Of a DNA stretch of 8,758 bases, positions 1-4,676 are shown piece by piece. Positions within the stretch are counted from its first letter, which is position 1; each line of letters starts with the position of its first letter. The stretch is from Desulfurococcales archaeon (GTDB taxonomy: Archaea; Thermoproteota; Thermoprotei_A; Sulfolobales; Desulfurococcaceae), in the NCBI GenBank assembly GCA_027083045.1, contig JALWQP010000015.1:1-8758 (forward strand), read 5' to 3'. A program made the translations under genes and the position numbers. The notes under the pieces are model-generated. The model did not search any database and was not told where the DNA came from. It saw only the letters and a program-made list of their open reading frames with translations.

Positions 1-11
1 GGCACCCCGGC
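1..11 (-). tRNA. 5' end of a tRNA, cut by the window edge
   Basis: Read on the minus strand, the first eleven bases are GCCGGGGTGCC. This looks like the acceptor strand (GCCGGGG), T8, G9 and start of the D arm of an archaeal tRNA; the pattern resembles class II tRNAs such as tRNA-Ser, but the identity cannot be fixed. Support comes from context: a TATA-like element on the same strand is centred about 40 bases upstream, almost the same spacing as for the complete tRNA-Leu on the other strand. The rest of the gene lies outside the window, so this is a partial, tentative call. Confidence 0.45.
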
Positions 12-47
12 GTCTAGTCTAGAAATAAGTTTAACGTGCCCCTTATT

Positions 48-55
48 TATTTATA
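48..55 (-). promoter_or_regulatory. TATA box for the minus-strand tRNA
   Basis: The minus strand reads TATAAATA here. A start site about 25 bases downstream would fall near position 25, leaving a leader of roughly 13 bases before the candidate tRNA 5' end at 11. The call depends on that partial tRNA being real. Confidence 0.4.
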
Positions 56-85
56 TCAATTTCAAGCTGATGTTTTCCGTTATGA

Positions 86-93
86 ATATAAAC
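86..93 (+). promoter_or_regulatory. TATA box for tRNA-Leu
   Basis: The plus strand reads ATATAAAC, the best TATA-like element upstream of tRNA-Leu. It is centred about 39 bases before the mature 5' end. A start about 25 bases downstream (near 115) would leave a short leader for RNase P to remove. The geometry mirrors that of the divergent minus-strand tRNA. Confidence 0.45.
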
Positions 94-127
94 ACTAGTT
101 GTGAAATTACTTTTACCTAGGGTATGC

Positions 128-215
128 GCGGGGGTGCCCGAGCTAGGTCAAAGGGGCCGGGTTGAGGACCCGGTGGCGTAGGCCTGCGTGGGTTCAAATC
201 CCACCCCCCGCACCA
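128..215 (+). tRNA. trnL: tRNA-Leu (anticodon GAG), class II, CCA encoded
   Basis: The acceptor stem GCGGGGG (128-134) pairs fully with CCCCCGC (205-211). The discriminator base is A212, and CCA is encoded at 213-215. The anticodon stem is CCGGG/CCCGG (157-161 and 169-173) around the loop TTGAGGA, giving anticodon GAG at 164-166, which reads CTC and CTT leucine codons. The variable arm is 14 bases (174-187), long enough to form a short helix (GGC/GCC), as expected for a class II leucine tRNA. The T arm is GTGGG-TTCAAAT-CCCAC (188-204). No intron is present in the anticodon loop. A divergent tRNA appears to lie upstream, and a small protein gene starts 25 bases downstream with no obvious T-run between them. 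Confidence 0.96.
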
Positions 216-240
216 CAATTCTATGGCTTGGTGTTGATGG

Positions 241-522
241 TTGCGTCACTTAATGGTGGAAATCAAGCAGAGGATTAGTAATTTTGATGAGTTCTCCGAT
301 AAGCTCCTCGAAAAGCTTAAGCCGAGGAGGTATTTGAAGACCAATGGTTTTGTTTCAACGCTTTTCCTCATACTGGATGATTCTATTCTTCTTGTAAGCT
401 ATAATGGTGACAAGATCTACATAGATATCCATGCTTACGGCGATACTGATCCCGTTGGGTTGTTCTCTAAAATAGGATCGTTTGATAAGCGACTGATAGT
501 AGTACATTATATCGAGCGCTAA
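241..522 (+). CDS. Small hypothetical protein (93 aa)
   Basis: This is an unrecognised acidic/basic mixed small protein with no signal peptide or membrane segment. It has a charged, probably helical N-terminal third rich in Lys and Glu, then alternating hydrophobic stretches (about residues 36-67) that suggest a small alpha/beta fold. The TTG start at 241 is preferred because GGTG at 230-233 sits seven bases before it; an in-frame ATG at 253 (residue 5) is the alternative. The gene begins 25 bases after the tRNA-Leu CCA, too close for its own canonical TATA box unless that lies inside the tRNA, so co-transcription with the tRNA is likely. Its TAA stop overlaps the TAG stop of the convergent DUF2283-type gene. 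No function can be assigned. Confidence 0.65.
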   Translation: MRHLMVEIKQRISNFDEFSDKLLEKLKPRRYLKTNGFVSTLFLILDDSILLVSYNGDKIYIDIHAYGDTDPVGLFSKIGSFDKRLIVVHYIER

Positions 523-782
523 TAGATCATTATTCCGGTTTTCCCACTGAAGTTCATAATCATAATAGATACTACGCGTCCATCCTTTATCCTCACTATT
601 ATGTCTTCATCCTTACTTAGGAACTCCTCGTCCGCCTCCTCTATGTCGTATCCAAAGTTGATGTATAGTATGTCGTTCTGTTTATCGTACTCGATCCATA
701 TCTTGTCCAGGTCTTTGATCGAATACATTTTTGTCTCGGGTTTACTCTCAGAATGCTCGGACAAGCTAGAGCACCTTTCCAT
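519..782 (-). CDS. DUF2283-type small protein (87 aa)
   Basis: The core from about residue 29 to 80 matches the DUF2283 pattern: a strand with IEYDKQNDILYINFG (29-43), then an acidic segment, then a valine/isoleucine-rich strand around residues 61-79 containing DGRVVSIMIMNF. DUF2283 proteins are small, widespread and uncharacterised; many sit near toxin-antitoxin-like loci, but nothing here shows that pairing. The ATG at 782 is the longest start. The first 18 residues are Ser/Glu-rich and unlike the family core, so the ATG at 728 (residue 19) is a serious alternative; neither has a clear Shine-Dalgarno site. TATA-like AT-rich sequence lies upstream on the minus strand between about 805 and 840. 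The stop overlaps the convergent small gene by four bases. Confidence 0.75.
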   Translation of the reverse strand: MERCSSLSEHSESKPETKMYSIKDLDKIWIEYDKQNDILYINFGYDIEEADEEFLSKDEDIIVRIKDGRVVSIMIMNFSGKTGIMIY

Positions 783-848
783 GTGTTATCTTATTGTCTT
801 AATTGAGAATAATTGTTAGAGTGGTTATTTAAAACATGTTTAAAAAAC

Positions 849-1166
849 TCAGAATGGAGCAATAACGATGTCGGCAAAGTCCACTGGTAATGGGAGATTC
901 CTAGACTTGTAGTACTCGTATTTTTCTTCGAGGAATTTGAGGAATCTTGGGCAATTATCATATCTACCGTCACGGTCGCATTTCTCGCCTAGTGCTATGA
1001 AGCACATTCCTGTTTTCTTGTCATAGTACGGGCATATCTTGTGGTGGTGCTTGGCGCTTCTCAGCATACGCTGTATCCAGCGCTGTTTCTCACTCGTGGT
1101 TTTCTCGGATTTTTTCTCGAGGGCTTTCTGGAGCTCGTCGTCCGAAACGTATGAGCCTGCACACAT
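849..1166 (-). CDS. Four-cysteine small protein (105 aa), function unknown
   Basis: This is a soluble, charged protein with four regularly placed cysteines, C45, C55, C63 and C72, in a context of Gly, Asp and aromatic residues (CPYY, GMC, GEKC, NCP). This suggests a zinc or iron-sulfur site, and H40-H42 just before the first cysteine could also be ligands. The N-terminal part (8-39) looks like a charged helix; the C-terminal part (73-105) has a Tyr/Glu-rich helix followed by a proline-containing tail. I think similar proteins occur in other crenarchaea, but I cannot name a characterised family. The ATG start is well supported by the strong GGAGGAGG site nine bases upstream. A TATA box at 1222-1229 and a palindrome at 1205-1221 suggest a regulated promoter. 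Confidence 0.8.
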   Translation of the reverse strand: MCAGSYVSDDELQKALEKKSEKTTSEKQRWIQRMLRSAKHHHKICPYYDKKTGMCFIALGEKCDRDGRYDNCPRFLKFLEEKYEYYKSRNLPLPVDFADIVIAPF

Positions 1167-1175
1167 AGTATACCG

Positions 1176-1183
1176 CCTCCTCC
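1176..1183 (-). promoter_or_regulatory. Strong Shine-Dalgarno site for the four-cysteine protein
   Basis: The minus strand reads GGAGGAGG, ending nine bases before the ATG at 1166. It is the strongest ribosome-binding site in the window and fixes the start. Confidence 0.75.
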
Positions 1184-1204
1184 GATAAAATTGTAGAGAT
1201 TATT

Positions 1205-1221
1205 GGCAACACTGTATTGCC
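1205..1221 (-). promoter_or_regulatory. Palindrome at promoter: candidate operator
   Basis: GGCAA and TTGCC arms are separated by seven bases, and flanking ATT/AAT extends the symmetry if one bulged base is allowed. The element lies directly downstream of the TATA box (1222-1229) and before the predicted start site (about 1200) of the four-cysteine gene. In archaea this is a typical position for a repressor to block RNA polymerase recruitment. The same sequence could also form a short RNA hairpin if transcription begins further upstream. No second copy is visible in other intergenic regions of the window. Confidence 0.45.
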
Positions 1222-1229
1222 TAATATAA
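1222..1229 (-). promoter_or_regulatory. TATA box for the four-cysteine protein gene
   Basis: The minus strand reads TTATATTA. A start about 25 bases downstream would fall near 1200, giving a leader of about 33 bases that includes the strong Shine-Dalgarno site. A further symmetric AT element, CTTATAAG at 1248-1255, is a less well-placed alternative. Confidence 0.5.
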
Positions 1230-1261
1230 GCTAGATGTATTCAAAAACTTATAAGAATATC

Positions 1262-2524
1262 CTATGATATTCTTTCCCCATATTTCTCAAGTAGATCGTT
1301 AGGGATGCCCCTGTTTTTGATTATCTCCTTGTATGCGTAGAAGCTTTTTCTGGGCTTGCGTTTGAACGTGGTATAATCGACTTCTACTAGGCCGAATCTT
1401 TTATCGTAACCTTTATCCCATTCAAAGTTGTCGAGAATGCTCCAATAGAAGTAGCCATTAACATCGACGCCCTCGCTCAAAGCTTTATGCGTGTATTGTA
1501 GGTGCCTCACAATCGATAATATTCTATCCTCATCGTTTTCCATAGCAACCCCGTTTTCCGTTATAATAATCTGTAAACCATACCTGTTCCACGTCTTCCT
1601 GAGGACTTCGTATAGCCCTCTGGGATAGATACAGTAGCCCATGAGTGTGCATTTGTCCGTCTGTATGGGCTCTACGTCAAGATGAAGTTTCAGTGGGTTC
1701 AGAGTATATTTTACCTTCATACCAGTATAGTAGTTTAGCCCTATGAAGTCAAGTTTCGACTCCGGTATATCATATTCCTTCCTTATTATTCTGAGTTTGC
1801 CGGAGAGTATTCCGTCGATGAAGCTCCAGTTGAACATTTGTTCAGCCTTCAGACAGGCCTGTACATCTTTATCCTTATCACTGTATGGCTCAAAGTAAAC
1901 CATGTTCTTGGCTATGCTTACCTTGCCTATATCGTGTAGTATTTCATAGGCTCTTCCATACGCGTAAGCCATATTAGCGGCTACTTGTTCCGCTATGAAG
2001 AGGTTTTTCTTCATAGGAGGCCAGTGCCCCTCGATATAGCTCTCCAACATATATACTATTGGCTCGTTAAAGACAAGCCAGTACTTTACGTCCGAGAATT
2101 CGTTGGCAATGGTCTCTACATAGCTAATGAAGTAGTCTATGTTCTCTCGTTTCTCCCAACCACCTAGTTTGTAGAACCAGATAGGATTGGTAAAGTGGTG
2201 GAGCGTTATCATAGGCTCTATTCCATGGTCTCTCAGTAGATCAACTATTTCCCTGTATCGGGATAAAGCCTCATAGTTGACGTAGTCTTTGTCTGGATAG
2301 ATTCGGCTCCACTCTATCGAGAACCTATACATATCAACTCCAAGATCCGCCAATAGCTCTACGTCTTCCTGATATCTATTCCAGTGATCGGTTGCTTTGC
2401 CGGATTTATATGGTAGTTTGCCCATTTCTTCGAAGAGCCACCAGTCAGAATATTTGTTGTTTCCTTCTATCTGATATGCTGAAGCGGAGACTCCGAATAT
2501 GAAGCTTTCTGGAAATTTCAGCAA
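1262..2524 (-). CDS. GH1 beta-glycosidase (420 aa)
   Basis: This is a glycoside hydrolase family 1 retaining beta-glycosidase, hydrolysing beta-linked glucosides, galactosides or related sugars. Nearly the whole protein is the GH1 (beta/alpha)8 barrel. Visible motifs are the N-terminal FGVSASAYQIEG (10-21, with sugar-binding Q18), TLHH (107-110), VFNEP with acid/base E154, the NYY segment (264-266), ITENG with nucleophile E323, and WSILDNFEW (361-369) with E368 and W369 of the glycone site. All catalytic residues are present. There is no signal peptide, so it should be cytoplasmic or peripheral. At 420 residues it is shorter than Sulfolobus or Thermosphaera enzymes (about 480-490) and close to the Pyrococcus horikoshii BGPh type. 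The TTG start at 2524 is supported by AGGTG seven bases upstream. No sugar transporter or other sugar gene is adjacent. Exact substrate is not predictable. Confidence 0.95.
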   Translation of the reverse strand: MLKFPESFIFGVSASAYQIEGNNKYSDWWLFEEMGKLPYKSGKATDHWNRYQEDVELLADLGVDMYRFSIEWSRIYPDKDYVNYEALSRYREIVDLLRDHGIEPMITLHHFTNPIWFYKLGGWEKRENIDYFISYVETIANEFSDVKYWLVFNEPIVYMLESYIEGHWPPMKKNLFIAEQVAANMAYAYGRAYEILHDIGKVSIAKNMVYFEPYSDKDKDVQACLKAEQMFNWSFIDGILSGKLRIIRKEYDIPESKLDFIGLNYYTGMKVKYTLNPLKLHLDVEPIQTDKCTLMGYCIYPRGLYEVLRKTWNRYGLQIIITENGVAMENDEDRILSIVRHLQYTHKALSEGVDVNGYFYWSILDNFEWDKGYDKRFGLVEVDYTTFKRKPRKSFYAYKEIIKNRGIPNDLLEKYGERIS

Positions 2525-2531
2525 GAACTAG

Positions 2532-2536
2532 CACCT
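2532..2536 (-). promoter_or_regulatory. Shine-Dalgarno site for the GH1 gene
   Basis: The minus strand reads AGGTG, seven bases before the TTG at 2524. It decides this non-ATG start, as no ATG lies nearby in frame upstream of the conserved N-terminus. Confidence 0.6.
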
Positions 2537-2575
2537 GTAATAACTATGTTTTAATGAAATAAATGGTTTTAGAAC

Positions 2576-2616
2576 AACAACGCGCCAATAATACTAAGAG
2601 CTGCGTAATCGTTGTT
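2576..2616 (-). repeat. Seven-base inverted repeat at the 3' end of the 99-aa gene
   Basis: AACAACG (2576-2582) and CGTTGTT (2610-2616) are exact inverted copies separated by 27 bases; the second arm touches the stop codon of the 99-residue gene. It could be an RNA stem at the end of that transcript or an element between it and the GH1 gene. The long loop and short arms make a chance repeat quite possible. Confidence 0.25.
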
Positions 2617-2915
2617 TAGTAGAGAAATAGCTCTTCTCGTAATCCCTTAATATCTCGATGGCCTGTCTCAATGACTTTGACCCCGTTTTCCTCTATCTTG
2701 AACCGTGTCTCATCGTCTATGTTTGATATAAATATTAGCGAGGGATCATATTCATCGAATAGCTCCTCGAGGAAATCTATTCCTTTGTCAGAGTATTTGT
2801 TATCTATGGTAGTAGATTCACCGTTGTCTATGTTCAGCACGAGTATCTCTTTTGAATCCTTGAGGCTACCGATATTATCTCCTTTCTTAAGTATCAATAC
2901 TATGTATCCCTTCAA
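2616..2915 (-). CDS. Small protein (99 aa), possible NifX/NafY-like fold
   Basis: The protein starts with a hydrophobic strand (YIVLILKKGDN, 4-14), has a second strand (EILVLNID, 23-30), an acidic helix (46-56), a strand (SLIFISNI, 59-66), and ends with ENGVKVIETGHRDIKGLREEL. The order strand, helix, strand ending in 'I' then 'G-V-K-V' recalls the dinitrogenase iron-molybdenum cofactor (NifX/NafY) superfamily, a small ribonuclease-H-like fold that often binds metal clusters or cofactors in archaea. No cysteines are present, and the similarity is only by eye, so the assignment is weak. The TTG start has an excellent AGGTGAT site six bases upstream. The gene is divergent from AGOG and lies 91 bases upstream of the GH1 gene on the same strand. 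Confidence 0.75.
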   Translation of the reverse strand: MKGYIVLILKKGDNIGSLKDSKEILVLNIDNGESTTIDNKYSDKGIDFLEELFDEYDPSLIFISNIDDETRFKIEENGVKVIETGHRDIKGLREELFLY

Positions 2916-2921
2916 GTACGT

Positions 2922-2928
2922 ATCACCT
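2922..2928 (-). promoter_or_regulatory. Shine-Dalgarno site for the 99-aa protein
   Basis: The minus strand reads AGGTGAT, a long match to the archaeal 16S rRNA 3' end (ATCACCT), six bases before the TTG at 2915. It supports translation of this strand over the overlapping serine-rich frame on the plus strand. Confidence 0.7.
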
Positions 2929-2960
2929 GTAGCTTGGTACTCAATTAGTATTTTAAACGG

Positions 2961-2968
2961 TTAATATA
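2961..2968 (+). promoter_or_regulatory. TATA box for AGOG, possibly shared with the divergent gene
   Basis: TTAATATA is centred 26 bases before the AGOG ATG at 2991, so transcription should begin at or next to the start codon and give a leaderless message. Read on the minus strand the same element (TATATTAA) would place a start near 2940 for the 99-residue gene, upstream of its Shine-Dalgarno site. A second AT-rich element, TTTTAAAC at 2951-2958, could serve either strand instead. Confidence 0.6.
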
Positions 2969-2982
2969 TCATCTTGAATGAT
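2968..2982 (+). promoter_or_regulatory. Palindrome between TATA box and start of AGOG
   Basis: ATCAT and ATGAT flank five bases immediately after the AGOG TATA box and before the leaderless start at 2991. It is placed where a repressor could act, like the element at 1205-1221, but the arms are short and the sequences differ. Confidence 0.25.
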
Positions 2983-2990
2983 GACCAGGA

Positions 2991-3893
2991 ATGTACAGGA
3001 TAGATATCAAAAGATGTAGAGAAGTAGGTGTATTTCTCAGATCTATTCCCGGGATCCTTGAAATAATTGATTTGATCGAAGAACATGATAGGCAGTATAT
3101 AGCTCTAAGAGAACTATCAAGGAAGATCCCAGCAAATATCGTTGCTAATATGGTTGTAGCTAATGCACTCATAAGTTATTTCTTGACTGGTAAAGGCGAA
3201 GACTATTGGAGCGAATTCGCTGATTTCTTACTAGCCAAGAGACCATTGGTGTCGGGGAAGCTTAAATGCAGTGATCTATTAGCTCTCCATAGGGAATTCC
3301 TTGGTTTCTCCAGGTTCAATAAATTATCTCTACACAACAAGTATGCTAGGCTAGAGAAATACTATCGTTCAAACATCTGTGTTGAGATAATGGTCAATCC
3401 GTTCCGGTACGCCGATGACATAGCTAGGCTAGCCAGAGATTTAGCCGAGATTACTGGTTCAAGAGAAACCAGCAAGACAATAGTCTTTGCATCCAAGATG
3501 TACTGGTATATCTGTAAGGCTCTTGGAAGAAAGGTTTCCGGAGATATAGGCATGCCCATTGATAGGAGGAACGCCTTCATATCTCTTAGCTCAGGAGTCG
3601 TAAAAGGATGTAATTACAGTATGGAAAAATGCGTCTCGGAACTAATATCTGTAAAATACTCAAAACTGCTTGTTAGGGCATGGGAGACTGTCAAACAACA
3701 TTCAGGAATACCCCTCTATAGGCTCGATGCACTGACCTGGAACATAGCCCCTCACATCAGATATGCTGAGACCCCTACATCAGCAGTAGATAGTTTCTGC
3801 CGATGCTTTCCTAGAATCTGTGACAAGTATCCTGAGCAGATCAAAGCACTAATATGGGAGCTCGGCAGGCAAATACTTGGGGCCAGGACATAA
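2991..3893 (+). CDS. agog: AGOG: N-glycosylase/DNA lyase for 8-oxoguanine
   Basis: This is archaeal GO glycosylase, a bifunctional base-excision repair enzyme that removes 8-oxoguanine and cleaves the strand by beta-elimination. The segment ALISYFLTGKGEDYW (59-73) closely matches the Pyrobaculum aerophilum enzyme as I recall it. K162 (in SKTIVF) aligns with its Schiff-base lysine K140, and D191 (in MPIDRR) with D172. W73 and W250 (in LDALTW) align with its base-contacting tryptophans W69 and W222. The protein has 300 residues against about 250 usual, with extra sequence around 75-130 and at the C-terminus, which carries a C270-C272-C277 cluster of unknown role. The ATG start is leaderless: a TATA box lies 26 bases upstream and no Shine-Dalgarno site is seen. 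It is the first gene of the plus-strand block. Confidence 0.93.
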   Translation: MYRIDIKRCREVGVFLRSIPGILEIIDLIEEHDRQYIALRELSRKIPANIVANMVVANALISYFLTGKGEDYWSEFADFLLAKRPLVSGKLKCSDLLALHREFLGFSRFNKLSLHNKYARLEKYYRSNICVEIMVNPFRYADDIARLARDLAEITGSRETSKTIVFASKMYWYICKALGRKVSGDIGMPIDRRNAFISLSSGVVKGCNYSMEKCVSELISVKYSKLLVRAWETVKQHSGIPLYRLDALTWNIAPHIRYAETPTSAVDSFCRCFPRICDKYPEQIKALIWELGRQILGART

Positions 3894-3898
3894 TATTA
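3891..3898 (+). promoter_or_regulatory. TATA box overlapping the AGOG stop codon
   Basis: TAATATTA begins with the TAA stop of AGOG and is centred 25 bases before the ATG at 3919. This is the same geometry as the AGOG promoter and argues that the creatininase-family gene has its own leaderless promoter. Confidence 0.6.
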
Positions 3899-3918
3899 AT
3901 ACTGTATGGTGTTCATAC

Positions 3919-4608
3919 ATGGATGTAATTGATCTGTCCTCAGCAACCATGGTTGATGAAAAATATGAATATATAGTAGTGCTGCCTCTCGGAAGCACAG
4001 AGTATCATTTTAACAAGCTACCGTTTGGTGTCGATACTTTTATCGCCGATAAGTTAGCCAAACTATTGATACACAGTATTGGTAAAGAACCGGATAACTA
4101 CAAGGTGCTCCTTTTACCAGTACTTCCCTATGGTTCATCAATAGAGTGGCTGGAATGGCCTGGAACAATATCGATAAAGCTCCAAACATATTATGAGTTC
4201 ATATCAGATATTATTGAATCGCTGGAAAGGAGGCTCCGAATAAAAGGATATATTATTGTCAATGGGCATGGCGGAAACTATAGTATAATCGAGAGATACG
4301 CGCAGTGGTTTTGGAATAAGTATCATAAGCCCTTCATAGTAATCGATATATGGAGAGCAGCCGGTGATCTTGGCCTAAAATATTGTCATGCTTGCTGTAC
4401 CGAGATAAAACTCTACAATGCATTAAACAATATAGCATCCGATGAGAAATGCGTTGACAACCCGATAGAACATAGTGGTCTAAGGGGAAGATATTCACCA
4501 TTATCCGCCGGAGCTGAGGGGTATGTTGAGCCACATGATCTAGTTGAGTATCTGAAACAATTGTTTGCGAAAGCAATTGCAATCATAGCTAATTCTACGT
4601 ATTCTTAG
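3919..4608 (+). CDS. Creatininase-family amidohydrolase homologue (229 aa)
   Basis: This is a member of the creatininase superfamily, metal-dependent amidohydrolases that include creatininase, the archaeal FAPy deformylase ArfB of riboflavin/F420 synthesis and MftE. Family motifs, numbered from this ATG, are LPLGSTEYH (22-30), D39, PYGS...PGT (70-83), and the strongly conserved NGHGGN (115-120). Metal-ligand candidates E28, H30, D39 and H117 are all present. Several usual positions differ: ExHGxHLP is ExHFNKLP, the His in the S-x-E-H motif is Trp, and the usual HAGxxETS segment reads HACCTEIK. The substrate may therefore differ; ArfB activity is possible but not shown. The ATG is chosen because of the TATA box 25 bases upstream and because the family N-terminus begins here; a TTG at 3877, overlapping AGOG, would add 14 residues. 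Confidence 0.85.
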   Translation: MDVIDLSSATMVDEKYEYIVVLPLGSTEYHFNKLPFGVDTFIADKLAKLLIHSIGKEPDNYKVLLLPVLPYGSSIEWLEWPGTISIKLQTYYEFISDIIESLERRLRIKGYIIVNGHGGNYSIIERYAQWFWNKYHKPFIVIDIWRAAGDLGLKYCHACCTEIKLYNALNNIASDEKCVDNPIEHSGLRGRYSPLSAGAEGYVEPHDLVEYLKQLFAKAIAIIANSTYS

Positions 4609-4615
4609 ATAATCA

Positions 4616-4623
4616 TTAATATC
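4616..4623 (+). promoter_or_regulatory. Possible TATA box for the COG2401 gene
   Basis: TTAATATC follows the creatininase stop. A start about 25 bases downstream (near 4645) would leave a leader of about 32 bases containing GAGGT at 4661-4665. A T5 run at 4636-4640 could instead end the upstream transcript. This is a weak call. Confidence 0.35.
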
Positions 4624-4660
4624 CTTCAAATAGAATTTTTCAATGTAATACAATTGTTAT

Positions 4661-4665
4661 GAGGT
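4661..4665 (+). promoter_or_regulatory. Shine-Dalgarno site for the COG2401 gene
   Basis: GAGGT lies eleven bases before the TTG at 4677. The spacing is long, but an in-frame TAA at 4665-4667 rules out any earlier start, and the next in-frame candidate is a GTG near 4707. Confidence 0.5.
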
Positions 4666-4676
4666 AAAATCAGACC

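Noticed and set aside
601..819. 72-codon plus-strand frame opposite the DUF2283-type gene
   Set aside because: It is serine-rich and is the antisense of a recognised family core; no ribosome site was seen.
832..841. AAACATGTTT palindrome upstream of the DUF2283-type gene
   Set aside because: It is ten bases within AT-rich sequence, between two minus-strand genes, with no clear relation to a TATA box or start; chance is likely.
2671..2964. 97-codon plus-strand frame opposite the 99-residue gene
   Set aside because: It is very rich in serine with a low-complexity look. The minus-strand frame has an AGGTGAT site at the right distance and a sensible alpha/beta pattern.
2978..3010. ATGATGA resembling a C box of a C/D guide RNA
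   Set aside because: No CTGA D box or internal D'/C' pair follows at the needed spacing, and the site overlaps the AGOG start region.
3877..3918. TTG start adding 14 residues to the creatininase-family protein
   Set aside because: It overlaps AGOG, the added residues do not resemble the family N-terminus, and the ATG at 3919 has a well-spaced TATA box. It remains an alternative.
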